From Corynebacterium lactis RW2-5 (lineage in GTDB: Bacteria; Actinomycetota; Actinomycetes; Mycobacteriales; Mycobacteriaceae): a DNA stretch of 64,000 bases. A program made the translations under genes and the position numbers. The DNA is taken from the NCBI RefSeq assembly GCF_001274895.1, contig NZ_CP006841.1, positions 2,480,001 to 2,544,000 of the forward strand. The letters run 5' to 3'. The notes under the pieces are model-generated. The model did not search any database and was not told the DNA's origin. It was given only the letters and a program-made list of their open reading frames with translations. Positions 15,451 to 23,917 of this stretch are shown here, piece after piece. Every line of letters begins with the position of its first letter. Position 1 is the first letter of the stretch.

Positions 15451-16838
15451 TGGTTACGCTGACACAGGCGCTGAGATGGGATGCCGCGTCGCTATCGCGG
15501 GTGGGGCGGTCTTTGCAGGTAAACGGCCGCGCGCTGGATGCCGCGGCCGACGGGATTCTCGGCGCCCTGGGGTCGATTGGCACCGACAGCTTCGACGGGG
15601 CCAACCGCGTGAGTGCCGAGGGCGCGGCTTCGAAAAGTGCGGCGGAGCTGCGGCGCGGCAGTCTGGCGCTGGGCAGGATCGCGGACTCGTGCCAGGAGGC
15701 CTCCGTGAAGCTCGGCGCTGCGGTGGCCGGGTTGAGGGACGCGGTGGCGGAGGCGGACAGGCTGGGACTTTCGGTAGACCCAGTCGATGGGCACGTGGCC
15801 GAGGGGCCTGTCGGCAAGGGGCAGGCGCAGGCTGCGGGCCCTGCTCTTATGCTGCGGCTGGTCGAGCGCTGCCAGCGCCGGATTTCGGAGGCGCTAGCTC
15901 GCGTCCTCGAGATTGACCAGGTCTACGGCGCCGCGATAGCGGCTTTCGTTCCCTTTGATTCGCATGCGCCGGAGGCGGGGACGCCCGGGGGCAGCGGGGG
16001 CGTCGGAGACGGTGACAGTGCGGAGTCGCTGGCCCTCTCCCCTGCAATGGCCGATGCCGCCCGGTCGCTGGGGCTTCCCGCAGCGCGGGTGTTGGAGTCC
16101 TCGCCGGGGCATTCCGCTATTGCGTTCGGGGACGTCGATACTGCGAAGACGGTTATCACGCTCGTGCCGGGCACCGGTTCCTCGGCGGCCGGGGCGCATG
16201 AGCAGCTCAGTCGCGTCTCAGCGATGTTCGATGCGTCGGGTCGGCCCAGGGAGGATGTCGCCGTGGTGCTGTTTTCCTACGACGCTCCGCCCGCGCTGAC
16301 CGAGGCAGCGAAGGCCGACTACCACGACCGGGCTGCGGAGCGACTACAGCATCTGCAGTCGGAGCTCTCGGCAAGGGGGCGTCCGCACGAGCAGGTGGTG
16401 GCCGGGTATAGCTACGGGGCGACGGTGGCGGCCCAGTCGACTCTCGGCCGGGGACTTTATGCGGATCGGGTGCTGCTGATTGCGTCGCCGGGCGTGGGGC
16501 CGGGGTTGCGCAGCGCTGAGCAGATGAAACTGCTGCGCAGCGATGGCACCGCGCACGAGAGCAAAGAAAATAGCCACCGCGTGGCGGTGGCTACGTCCCC
16601 TGCCGATCCGATTCGCATCGCCGCGAATGCCGGGGTCCACGGCATCGACCCGATCGATGATGACTTCGGCGCGCACCGGATGGACCTGAACCGGCCCTGG
16701 TACGAGTCGGCACAGACTCTATCTGAGTTTGCGGTGCGCCCCAGATTAGAACCGCTATTTCGCGCGCATACGACCCACTACTTCGACGATGAAATCTTCA
16801 CGCGAGAGACCCGGAGGTGGCTGCGGCAGCCGACGTAG
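15450..16838 (+). CDS. DUF1023 alpha/beta hydrolase with N-terminal helical domain
   Basis: A 462-residue protein in two parts. Residues 1-165 are helical and Ala-rich, similar in character to ESX-type domains, followed by a Gly/Asp linker (173-192). Residues 230-450 form the DUF1023 alpha/beta-hydrolase: TVITLVPGTGSS after the first strand, FSYDAPPALTEAAK, nucleophile S321 in GYSYGATVAAQS, acid D386 in TSPADPI and histidine H409 in DFGAHRMD, so the triad appears intact. The substrate is unknown (lipid or ester hydrolysis is typical of the fold). No signal peptide is seen; the helical front and the coupled small upstream gene suggest export by a type VII-like route. It ends 31 bp from the stop of hspR on the other strand. 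Confidence 0.8.
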   Translation: MVTLTQALRWDAASLSRVGRSLQVNGRALDAAADGILGALGSIGTDSFDGANRVSAEGAASKSAAELRRGSLALGRIADSCQEASVKLGAAVAGLRDAVAEADRLGLSVDPVDGHVAEGPVGKGQAQAAGPALMLRLVERCQRRISEALARVLEIDQVYGAAIAAFVPFDSHAPEAGTPGGSGGVGDGDSAESLALSPAMADAARSLGLPAARVLESSPGHSAIAFGDVDTAKTVITLVPGTGSSAAGAHEQLSRVSAMFDASGRPREDVAVVLFSYDAPPALTEAAKADYHDRAAERLQHLQSELSARGRPHEQVVAGYSYGATVAAQSTLGRGLYADRVLLIASPGVGPGLRSAEQMKLLRSDGTAHESKENSHRVAVATSPADPIRIAANAGVHGIDPIDDDFGAHRMDLNRPWYESAQTLSEFAVRPRLEPLFRAHTTHYFDDEIFTRETRRWLRQPT

Positions 16839-16869
16839 GTGCGCTGGAGCTGCTAGCGTGCCCGCCCTA

Positions 16870-17271
16870 CTACGAGTCACGTTCGCGGCGGCGCCGCGAC
16901 CGCGGTTTCCACATCACGACGGCGGTTGTGCGCGGGACGTGGACGAGCTCGCCGCGGGGCCTTCCGCGCTGCGCCTCGGCCCGGCTGAGTTGCTCCTTCA
17001 GCTCGGAGTTTTCCTGCTCGAGGTCGTGGACCTTCTGAGTCAGGTCGATGATTGCCTTGATCCCGGCGAGATTGACGCCCTCTTCCTGGCTGAGCCGCTG
17101 AATCTCACGGAGCAGCGCGACGTCGCGCTTGGTGTAGCGACGCCCGCCACCCGAGGTCCGCTGCGGCGTAACCAGCCCGAGCCGGTCGTAGTTGCGCAGG
17201 GTCTGCGCGTGCATTCCGGCTAGGTTCGCTGCGACCGAGATGACAAAAACTTCCGCGTTGCTGTCAGCCAT
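16870..17271 (-). CDS. hspR: HspR, MerR-family heat-shock repressor
   Basis: A 133-residue MerR-type repressor. The winged helix contains FVISVAANLAGMHAQTLRNY, DRLGLVTPQRTSGGGRRYT and REIQRLSQEEGVNLAGIKAI, followed by a coiled-coil (VHDLEQENSELKEQL) and a basic C-terminus (WKPRSRRRRERDS). HspR binds HAIR operators, with DnaK as co-repressor, to hold the dnaK operon and clpB down. The ATG at 17271 overlaps the dnaJ TAA by one base, which places hspR as the last, coupled gene of the dnaK-grpE-dnaJ-hspR operon and gives autoregulation. HAIR boxes are seen at 427-447, 21054-21074 and 21107-21127. A longer reading from 17289 is unlikely. Confidence 0.95.
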   Translation of the reverse strand: MADSNAEVFVISVAANLAGMHAQTLRNYDRLGLVTPQRTSGGGRRYTKRDVALLREIQRLSQEEGVNLAGIKAIIDLTQKVHDLEQENSELKEQLSRAEAQRGRPRGELVHVPRTTAVVMWKPRSRRRRERDS

Positions 17272-18488
17272 TACTTCGCTCCGGCCCAATCTTCGCGGGG
17301 GTTGAACCCGCTGGCCCGCTCGGCCTCCACGTAGGAGCGCAAGGCCGAAGTGGCGTTATCGTCCAGGTTCTTCGGAACCTTCACGCGCACGGTCACCAGC
17401 AGGTCGCCGGGGGTGCCGTTGCGTTTCGGGATTCCTCGGCCACGCACCCGCAGAGTCCTGCCGTCGGCAGTGCCGGCCGGGACGCGGACGCGGATCTTGT
17501 CGCCCAGCGTCGGAACGGTAATGGTTCCGCCAAGCGCCAGCTCGCCGAAGCTCACGGGAACGGTTACCTCGAGGTCATTGCCGCTGCGGGTGAAGACCTC
17601 GTCTGGGCGCACGTGGACGGTGACGAACAGGTCACCTGCCGGGCGTCCGCGCAGGCCAGCCTCACCCTGGCCTGCGAGACGTACCTTCTGGCCATCGACG
17701 ACGCCCGCGGGGACGCGGACCGTGATGGTGCGACGACGCGTGGTCACGCCGGTTCCGTTGCATTCCGGGCACGGGTGCTCGATGCGAGTACCCTGGCCAC
17801 CGCAGTCCGGGCAGGGCGCGGAAAAAGCAAACGCGCCCTTCTGTTCCTTGGTGAAGCCACTGCCATTACAGGTCGTGCAGGTCACCGGGTGGGTTCCCGG
17901 CGCAGCACCGGAGCCGTTGCAGTTCGTACACGGCGACGGGTTGGTGAGCTGCAGAGGAATGGTCACGCCCTGGGCTGCCTCGCGGAAGTCGAGTGTGATC
18001 TCGGTTTCCACATCCGCGCCACGACGCGCCTTCTGTCGGCCGCCACCACCGGCTCCGGCGGCACCCCGGTTAACAAAGCCTCCGAGGAAGTCGCCGAGCC
18101 CACCGCTGCCGGCCCCGGCACCAGCACCGGCTCCGGCGCTGCCGAAACCTCCACCGAAGCCACCGCCGAAGAGGTCGGAAACGTCGAAATCGAAGTTTCG
18201 GGTACCTGCGCCGGCGCCCGTTCCGCTACTTCCGGGGAATCGGAAGCCACCGGCGAGTGCGGAGCGAAGCTCGTCATACTCACGGCGCTTGTCCTCGTCA
18301 CCGACTACGGAGTAGGCCTCGGACACGCGCTTGAACTTGTCCTCCGCGGCCTGGTTGCCGGGGTTTTTGTCCGGGTGGTTTTCCCGGGCGAGCTTGCGGT
18401 AGGCCTTCTTGATCTCGTCATGTGACGCAGACTTAGAGACGCCCAGGTCAGCGTAATAGTCCTTCTCGGCCCATTCGCGTTGAGTCAT
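17271..18488 (-). CDS. dnaJ: Molecular chaperone DnaJ
   Basis: A 405-residue type I DnaJ (Hsp40). The J domain has [20 protein letters not shown] and the HPD motif at 38-40; a Gly/Phe and Gly/Ala-rich region spans about 85-150; four zinc-binding CxxCxGxG repeats follow ([32 protein letters not shown]); the C-terminal substrate-binding domain ends the protein. DnaJ delivers unfolded clients to DnaK and stimulates its ATPase. The ATG is preceded by AAAGGAGG. It is the third gene of the operon, 57 bp after grpE, and its stop overlaps hspR. An unusually long run of Gly-Ala dipeptides (about 118-130) is the only oddity. Confidence 0.97.
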   Translation of the reverse strand: MTQREWAEKDYYADLGVSKSASHDEIKKAYRKLARENHPDKNPGNQAAEDKFKRVSEAYSVVGDEDKRREYDELRSALAGGFRFPGSSGTGAGAGTRNFDFDVSDLFGGGFGGGFGSAGAGAGAGAGSGGLGDFLGGFVNRGAAGAGGGGRQKARRGADVETEITLDFREAAQGVTIPLQLTNPSPCTNCNGSGAAPGTHPVTCTTCNGSGFTKEQKGAFAFSAPCPDCGGQGTRIEHPCPECNGTGVTTRRRTITVRVPAGVVDGQKVRLAGQGEAGLRGRPAGDLFVTVHVRPDEVFTRSGNDLEVTVPVSFGELALGGTITVPTLGDKIRVRVPAGTADGRTLRVRGRGIPKRNGTPGDLLVTVRVKVPKNLDDNATSALRSYVEAERASGFNPREDWAGAK

Positions 18489-18545
18489 GGTGCATCGCCT
18501 CCTTTACGAAAAATAATTCAAAACATCTACGTCACATGTCGCCGC

Positions 18546-19172
18546 TTACGCCGGGTCGCCGATGACGACCATCGCGGTGCGGACCACGCGATCGCCCAGC
18601 TTGAAGCCCTTTCGCAGCACTGCGGCCACAACCTTGTCGTCGCCCTGCGAGAGGTCCTGAACGGCCTCGTGGATTTCGGGGTTGAACTCCTCGCCCTCGG
18701 CGCCGAAGGCCTCGGCTCCCTGGGAGGTGAGCACCCCGCGGAACTTGTCCGCGAATGCGCGCAGCGGGGTTCCCTCGGCGAGGTCGCCGTGTTCCTCAGC
18801 GCGATCCAGGTCGTCCGCCAGCGGCAGCAGTTCGCCTACGAACTTTGCCTTGGCCAGCACACGATCCGTCTCGCGGTCGCGCTCGACGCGACGGCGGTAG
18901 TTGGCGAACTCCGCAGATAGTCGCTGCAGGTCCTCGGTGCGCTCGGCAAGCTCTTGCTTGGCCTGCGCCGCCGGGTCTACCTCCGCGCCCTCGGCGTCCG
19001 TGCCCTGGGCGCCCGCGTCCGAGTCCGCCAACTCGGAGCCCTCGACGACCTCGCCGTCGAGGACCTCGGCGTCGTCGGCAAGCCCGGCGTCAGCGAAGAC
19101 CTCATTGACCTGATCGGCCAGGTTGTCCGGGCCCTCGGGGGTTGCCTGGTTTCCCTGATCCTGGTCAGCCAT
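18546..19172 (-). CDS. grpE: Nucleotide exchange factor GrpE
   Basis: A 208-residue GrpE. An acidic, disordered N-terminus of about 75 residues (rich in D, E and A) precedes the long dimerising helix ([20 protein letters not shown]) and the beta domain with [15 protein letters not shown], and the ending [20 protein letters not shown]. GrpE releases ADP from DnaK. It starts 2 bp after the dnaK stop, so it is co-transcribed and probably translationally coupled. The extended acidic N-terminus is usual in actinobacteria. A dispersed 11-mer copy is at 19073-19083. Confidence 0.97.
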   Translation of the reverse strand: MADQDQGNQATPEGPDNLADQVNEVFADAGLADDAEVLDGEVVEGSELADSDAGAQGTDAEGAEVDPAAQAKQELAERTEDLQRLSAEFANYRRRVERDRETDRVLAKAKFVGELLPLADDLDRAEEHGDLAEGTPLRAFADKFRGVLTSQGAEAFGAEGEEFNPEIHEAVQDLSQGDDKVVAAVLRKGFKLGDRVVRTAMVVIGDPA

Positions 19173-19174
19173 TT

Positions 19175-21019
19175 TTACTTGTCCTTCTCGTCCTCGTCGA
19201 CGACCTCGGCATCGACGACGTTGTCGTCAGCGGCCGCGCCCTCAGCACCTGCGTCGGCAGCGGTTGCGCCCTCAGCGGCCTGAGCCTCGTAGATGGCCTT
19301 GCCCATCTCCTGGCTCTCGGTGGACAGCTTCTCGACGGCGGTCTTGATGGCCTCGATGTCGGAGCCCTTCAAAGCCTCGTCGACGCCCTTGGCAGCCTCT
19401 TCGACGCGGTCGCGGATGTCCTGGGAGACCTTGTCCTCGTTCTCCGAGGCGAACTTGCGGGTCTGGTAGACCATGGACTCAGCGGAGTTGCGGACTTCCT
19501 GCTCCTCGCGGCGCTTCTTGTCCTCGTCTGCGTGCTTCTCAGCGTCCTTAATCATCTGGTCGATCTCCTCCTTGGACAGACCGGAGCCGTCCTGGATGGT
19601 GATCTTGTTTTCCTTGCCGGTGCCCTTGTCCTTCGCGGTGACGTGGACAATGCCGTTGGCGTCGATGTCGAAGGTGACCTCAATCTGCGGGACGCCACGC
19701 GGAGCCGGCGCGATGCCACCCAGCTCGAAGGAACCCAGCAGCTTGTTGGCTGCGGCCATCTCGCGCTCGCCCTGGAAGACCTGGATCTGAACGCTCGGCT
19801 GGTTGTCCTCAGCGGTGGTGAAGGTCTCAGAGCGCTTGGTCGGGATGGTGGTGTTGCGCTCGATCAGCTTGGTCATCACGCCCCCCTTGGTCTCGATACC
19901 GAGGGACAGCGGGGTGACGTCGAGAAGCAGCACGTCCTTGACCTCGCCGCGCAGGACGCCGGCCTGCAGAGCAGCACCAACTGCGACGACCTCATCCGGG
20001 TTGACGCCCTTGTTCGGCTCGCGGCCACCGGTCAGCTCCTTGACCAGGTCAGAGACGGCCGGCATACGGGTCGAACCACCGACGAGGACGACGTGGTCGA
20101 TGTCGGAGACAGCGATGTCGGCGTCGGAGATAACCTGCTGGAACGGCTGGCGGGTGCGGTCGAGCAGATCGGAGGTGATGCGCTGGAACTCGGTACGGGA
20201 CAGGGTCTCGTCCAAGAACAGCGGGTTCTTGTCCGAGTCAACCGTGATGTACGGCAGATTGATGGATGCCTGCTGGGAGGAGGACAGCTCAATCTTCGCC
20301 TTCTCAGCGGCCTCGCGGAGGCGCTGCAGGGCCATCTTGTCCTTGGTCAGGTCGATGCCGTGGCTGGACTGGAACTTCTCAACCAGCCAGTCGACGATGC
20401 GCTGATCCCAGTCGTCACCACCGAGCTTGTTGTCACCGGCGGTCGCACGGACCTCGACAACACCGTCGCCGATCTCCAGCAGGGAGACGTCGAAAGTGCC
20501 GCCACCGAGGTCAAATACCAGGATGGTCTGGTCCTTGTCGTTCTTCTCCAGGCCGTAGGCCAGAGCAGCCGCGGTCGGCTCGTTGACGATACGCAGGACG
20601 TTCAGGCCTGCAATCTGGCCGGCCTCCTTGGTGGCCTGACGCTCAGCGTCGTTGAAGTATGCCGGGACGGTAATGACGGCATCCGTGACATCCTCGCCCA
20701 GGTAGGACTCCGCATCGCGCTTGAGCTTCATCAGCGTACGTGCGGAAATCTCCTGCGCGGTGTACTTCTTGTCATCAATCTCGATGGTCCAGTCAGTGCC
20801 CATGTGGCGCTTGACGGAACGGATGGTGCGGTCCACGTTGGTGACCGCCTGGTTCTTGGCGGACTGACCGACCAGAACCTCACCATTCTTAGCGAATGCA
20901 ACCACCGACGGAGTGGTGCGCGAACCTTCGGAGTTCGCAATAACCTGAGCCTCGCCGCCCTCGAGGACAGAGACACAGGAGTTCGTCGTACCCAAGTCAA
21001 TACCAACTGCGCGTCCCAT
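19175..21019 (-). CDS. dnaK: Molecular chaperone DnaK (Hsp70)
   Basis: A 614-residue Hsp70. The start is the ATG at 21019 ([16 protein letters not shown]) behind AGAAAGGTG; an upstream in-frame GTG at 21028 is not needed. Signatures include [48 protein letters not shown] and the substrate-binding region starting [17 protein letters not shown]. The C-terminal lid ends in an Ala/Glu/Asp-rich tail. DnaK is the central ATP-dependent chaperone and the HspR co-repressor. It is first in dnaK-grpE-dnaJ-hspR, with two HAIR boxes upstream. Confidence 0.98.
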   Translation of the reverse strand: MGRAVGIDLGTTNSCVSVLEGGEAQVIANSEGSRTTPSVVAFAKNGEVLVGQSAKNQAVTNVDRTIRSVKRHMGTDWTIEIDDKKYTAQEISARTLMKLKRDAESYLGEDVTDAVITVPAYFNDAERQATKEAGQIAGLNVLRIVNEPTAAALAYGLEKNDKDQTILVFDLGGGTFDVSLLEIGDGVVEVRATAGDNKLGGDDWDQRIVDWLVEKFQSSHGIDLTKDKMALQRLREAAEKAKIELSSSQQASINLPYITVDSDKNPLFLDETLSRTEFQRITSDLLDRTRQPFQQVISDADIAVSDIDHVVLVGGSTRMPAVSDLVKELTGGREPNKGVNPDEVVAVGAALQAGVLRGEVKDVLLLDVTPLSLGIETKGGVMTKLIERNTTIPTKRSETFTTAEDNQPSVQIQVFQGEREMAAANKLLGSFELGGIAPAPRGVPQIEVTFDIDANGIVHVTAKDKGTGKENKITIQDGSGLSKEEIDQMIKDAEKHADEDKKRREEQEVRNSAESMVYQTRKFASENEDKVSQDIRDRVEEAAKGVDEALKGSDIEAIKTAVEKLSTESQEMGKAIYEAQAAEGATAADAGAEGAAADDNVVDAEVVDEDEKDK

Positions 21020-21053
21020 GATGAACACCTTTCTGAAGAAGTGAAGATTTGCT

Positions 21054-21074
21054 CTTAAGTCTTACCCGCTCAAG
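21054..21074. promoter_or_regulatory. HAIR operator 1 of the dnaK operon
   Basis: CTTAAGT-N7-GCTCAAG fits the HAIR consensus CTTGAGT-N7-ACTCAAG with two mismatches, 35 bp upstream of the dnaK ATG. Confidence 0.7.
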
Positions 21075-21106
21075 TTTGCACTGACGTTTTCAAACTGTCA
21101 AGCAAA

Positions 21107-21127
21107 CTTGAGCGCTTGCGACTCAAT
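21107..21127. promoter_or_regulatory. HAIR operator 2 of the dnaK operon
   Basis: CTTGAGC-N7-ACTCAAT fits the HAIR consensus with two mismatches. Its centre is 53 bp, about five helical turns, from HAIR 1, so two HspR dimers could bind the same DNA face. A 13-bp inverted repeat (CGCTCAAGTTTGC at 21067-21079 and its complement at 21102-21114) also links the two boxes. The remaining upstream stretch to 21424 holds no gene that I can support. Confidence 0.8.
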
Positions 21128-21424
21128 GCTTGTCATGCAGTGCAACGGACGGGAGCGCAAAGTTATTCCACCCGGACTCAACTTTTCTTGGGTTGCCGCT
21201 GTTTTTCCAGGTAAAGGTCCGAAATTATTTTTCGCTTTACGACGGATTCCTGCGCGGCGCCCGTCCACACAATGTGGCAACCCTCCGAGTTGAGCGTTTT
21301 AAACAAATTTCTTAGTGACCTTGGGAACTTTTGGCAGGCACCTTCCGACTAGTTTTCGTCCCGCTTTCGCACTCCGCGACGGGAAGAAGCCACGTACCTT
21401 CCTCACATCTTCTAGGAGTTCCCC

Positions 21425-22225
21425 GTGCCTTTTAATCGTTCCGCATTTAACTGCGCCCGCGCCCAGAGCCAATCCCGCGCGCCCCGCTACGCCCGGGCAT
21501 CGCTGGCCGTGGCGTCGGCAAGCGCGGCAGCATGCCTCACTTTCCCAGCAGTCGCGTCCGCGCACGTTCACGCCAATCCGGACATGGCAACCATCGGAGG
21601 TTACACCGACCTCGCGTTCGGAGTCCCCCACGGCTGCGACGGATCCGCCACTACTAAGGTCGAGTTCAGCATCCCGGAGGAGTTCTCCAAGGTCACGCCG
21701 AACGTGAACCCGAACTGGACCATCGAAAAGACCACAGACGGCGAGGGCAAGGATGCCACGGTAAAGAAGGTCACATACACCGCGAAGACCCCACTGCCTT
21801 CCGATCAGAAGGACACTCTGACGCTGAGCGTGAAGGTCGCCGAGGATGCCAAGCCCGGTACGGTTTTGGTTCCGACCGTCCAGACCTGCGAAAAGGGCTC
21901 GGTCGAGTGGGCCTCGGCGAACCACGATGACAAGCACCCGGCCCCGACTGTTGACCTGATGGCGGAGGGCCCAGAGGGAGAGGCAGGTGCGGCGGGCAGC
22001 CACAGCCATGACCACGGCGACCACAGCCACGCGGGCCACGACCACTCCAGCCATGGTCATGGCGACCACGCAGACCACACCGCTACGGCCGAAGCCGATC
22101 CCGAGCACTCCGCGGACTCGCAGTCCAGCAACGGAAACCTTGGCGCTTGGGGGCTCGGCCTCGGCGCGGTTGGCGCGCTGACCGGCATCGCGGCGCTCGT
22201 CGTGGCACTGCGCAAGCGCGGCTAG
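21425..22225 (+). CDS. ycnI: YcnI-family (DUF1775) secreted, membrane-anchored copper-binding-type protein
   Basis: A 266-residue exported protein starting at GTG 21425 behind TAGGAGTTCCCC. A Sec signal peptide ends near ASAHVHANPD, which would leave the YcnI metal-ligand histidine at the mature N-terminus. The DUF1775 domain follows (LAFGVPHGCDGSATTKVEF). Then comes a strikingly histidine-rich linker (about 191-218, with HSHDHGDHSHAGHDHSSHGH), then a C-terminal membrane helix (GAVGALTGIAALVVAL) and RKRG. YcnI proteins bind copper outside the cell. The His-rich segment could bind several metal ions. No CopC/CopD or Sco neighbour is present. A dispersed 11-mer falls in the signal-peptide coding region (21513-21523). 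Confidence 0.88.
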   Translation: MPFNRSAFNCARAQSQSRAPRYARASLAVASASAAACLTFPAVASAHVHANPDMATIGGYTDLAFGVPHGCDGSATTKVEFSIPEEFSKVTPNVNPNWTIEKTTDGEGKDATVKKVTYTAKTPLPSDQKDTLTLSVKVAEDAKPGTVLVPTVQTCEKGSVEWASANHDDKHPAPTVDLMAEGPEGEAGAAGSHSHDHGDHSHAGHDHSSHGHGDHADHTATAEADPEHSADSQSSNGNLGAWGLGLGAVGALTGIAALVVALRKRG

Positions 22226-22262
22226 CGCTCTCACCTTCGCAGTTAGGGGCTGGAGGCCAGCC

Positions 22263-22977
22263 TTACAGCCCCATACCGCCGGAGGCGTCGATTACCGCGC
22301 GATCCCAGCGCAGCCGCCAACGACTTGGTGAATGATTCCACCGCCGCCTTCGACATGGCGTAGGCCATCGCGCCCGCCGACCCCCTTCGCCGCGCCTGAC
22401 GACGTATTCACGACGCGGGTCCCATCACAAAGCCGGTCCAGCCCGTGATGCACGATTGAATACGGCGCGACAGTGTTTACCTGCAGGTTCTTCTGCAGTA
22501 CAGAGGTGCCCACCTTGACGATTCCACCAGCCAGGAACACTCCGGCATTGTTGACCAGGACGTCGATAAGCAGAGGCCCAGCGGTGTCGGAGCCGCCAGC
22601 TCCCTCAATACCGGACTCGGCGACTGCGGCATCGAAGGAGTCCCCAAAGGCCTTGCCCGAATCTTCGACGGAGAGGCCTGCGCCGAAGACGAAACCGCGC
22701 CCGCCCGAACCGAACTCCATGGCGGCCTCATTGACCAGAGAAAGCGCCTCGTACGCGGCATCGGCGTGGAGCCGTAGTGGATACCGACCGTGTAACCGCG
22801 GCGGACCAACCGGATGGCAATGGCGCGCCCCATCCCTCACGAGGCGCCGGTAACTACGGCTATCTTGCCTCTCACGGAAGACGTGCCGGTTGCCGGGGCG
22901 GTGGCTGTGTCGGCGATGGTCTCAGCGGTCGTGCCGGCGACGGAGTGCAGGGCGTTATTCTGCGCGTTTTCGTTCAT
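22263..22977 (-). pseudogene. Decayed short-chain dehydrogenase/reductase gene
   Basis: From an ATG at 22977 the reverse strand reads a plausible SDR start (KIAVVTGAS) but hits an in-frame TGA at 22839 exactly where TGASRGMGRAIAIRLVRRGY is expected. After HYGS near 22760 the homology moves to another frame (LVNNAGVFLAGG, LQVNTVAPYSIVHH, RVVNTSSGAAKG). Near 22390 it shifts again to GAMAYAMSKAAVESFTKSLA, and finally, after an apparent internal deletion, ends AVIDASGGMGL and a stop at 22263. One stop, at least two frameshifts and a missing segment of perhaps 60 residues mean no functional enzyme can be made. It lies between ycnI and the defence operon, in the opposite orientation to ycnI. Confidence 0.85.
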
Positions 22978-23229
22978 ACATCAACTAACACGGTGGTTGG
23001 AGGTAAAAATTCCGCGGCGTATGCAAAATCCCCGGGCGCATGCACAAAAGCAGAGGCGACACCGGGGCGTTCACTAGACACCGTATCACGCAATTCCACG
23101 AATGCCCGGCCTCACGTCCCCGAAAAATCTCTTGCAAACTAGCACCACTCGAGATAGATTCAAGGCGAAAGGTTCCACCCCGCTGATAAGAGCCCCTGGG
23201 CTTTCCGGAGTATCCGGTAGGCGGGGTGG

Positions 23230-23904
23230 TCACTTTTTGGGGCCAGCCCAATATATCTGCCGCCTCGAGTTGAACAAGTCGAACTGCGTCCAATCGTGGT
23301 TGTCAGACAACGCATCGAAGGCAGTCGTATCTTGGTTCTCAAGCATCCTGAACCAAGCCCAGGAAAAATAATCAGCAATTTGACCATTGAGGTCTTGCTT
23401 TACTGGGTGAAAAAGAACTTTGTACTCGAACTTTAGGTCCTTCAGCACTGGCTTAATGTTCTTTTGGAACGCATCACGCTCTTTACCGGTCAGCACCGAA
23501 TCGAATACTAAAATTACCTGTTCAAAATCACTTCTTCGGTATACCTGATCAATCCACCGCCCCATGGCTTTAGCAAAAATTCCGAACAACGCAATTGAGT
23601 TTTGGCAGCTTGGGTAGGTGTATCTTTTATCAATCCAAAGGGTATGAACCTTAATTCCCTCAATCTCGCTGATTACATTAAGCACCCGACTGCGTGTTCC
23701 TTTTGAGTTCACCGTCGCATGGAATTCAAGATCCTCACTTCGTGAGGCCATGAGGTCATATTTCAGTTCCTGCATTTTCGCAGCAGAAACTGTTGGGATT
23801 GGTGTACAGACTGCAGTAACTAGGAAGTGAGTTGTCCCCTTGGGCTTGAACTGCATATCACCCGATTCGTCCATAAACACGAACAGTGTCTTCGCGTTGC
23901 TCAT
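23230..23904 (-). CDS. DUF3800 domain protein linked to the restriction enzyme
   Basis: A 224-residue soluble protein with the DUF3800 hallmarks: FVFMDESGDMQF at 8-19 (acidic D12, E13, D16), EFHATVNSKG, VFDSVLTGKERDAF and the C-terminal QIADYFSWAWFRM. The fold is RNase H-like and the acidic residues suggest nuclease-type chemistry, but no activity is established for the family. It starts 13 bp after the stop of the type ISP enzyme on the same strand, so it is the second gene of a defence operon. By eye it is clearly more A+T-rich than its surroundings, suggesting recent acquisition. About 250 bp downstream of it (22978-23229) contain no recognised gene. Confidence 0.85.
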   Translation of the reverse strand: MSNAKTLFVFMDESGDMQFKPKGTTHFLVTAVCTPIPTVSAAKMQELKYDLMASRSEDLEFHATVNSKGTRSRVLNVISEIEGIKVHTLWIDKRYTYPSCQNSIALFGIFAKAMGRWIDQVYRRSDFEQVILVFDSVLTGKERDAFQKNIKPVLKDLKFEYKVLFHPVKQDLNGQIADYFSWAWFRMLENQDTTAFDALSDNHDWTQFDLFNSRRQIYWAGPKK

Positions 23905-23917
23905 ATTCCCAACTCCT

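Noticed and set aside
19142..21058. A 638-codon open frame on the plus strand opposite dnaK
   Set aside because: It is exactly antisense to a certain dnaK, with Leu/Val/Gly-rich composition typical of the complement of G+C-biased codons, and has no family resemblance.
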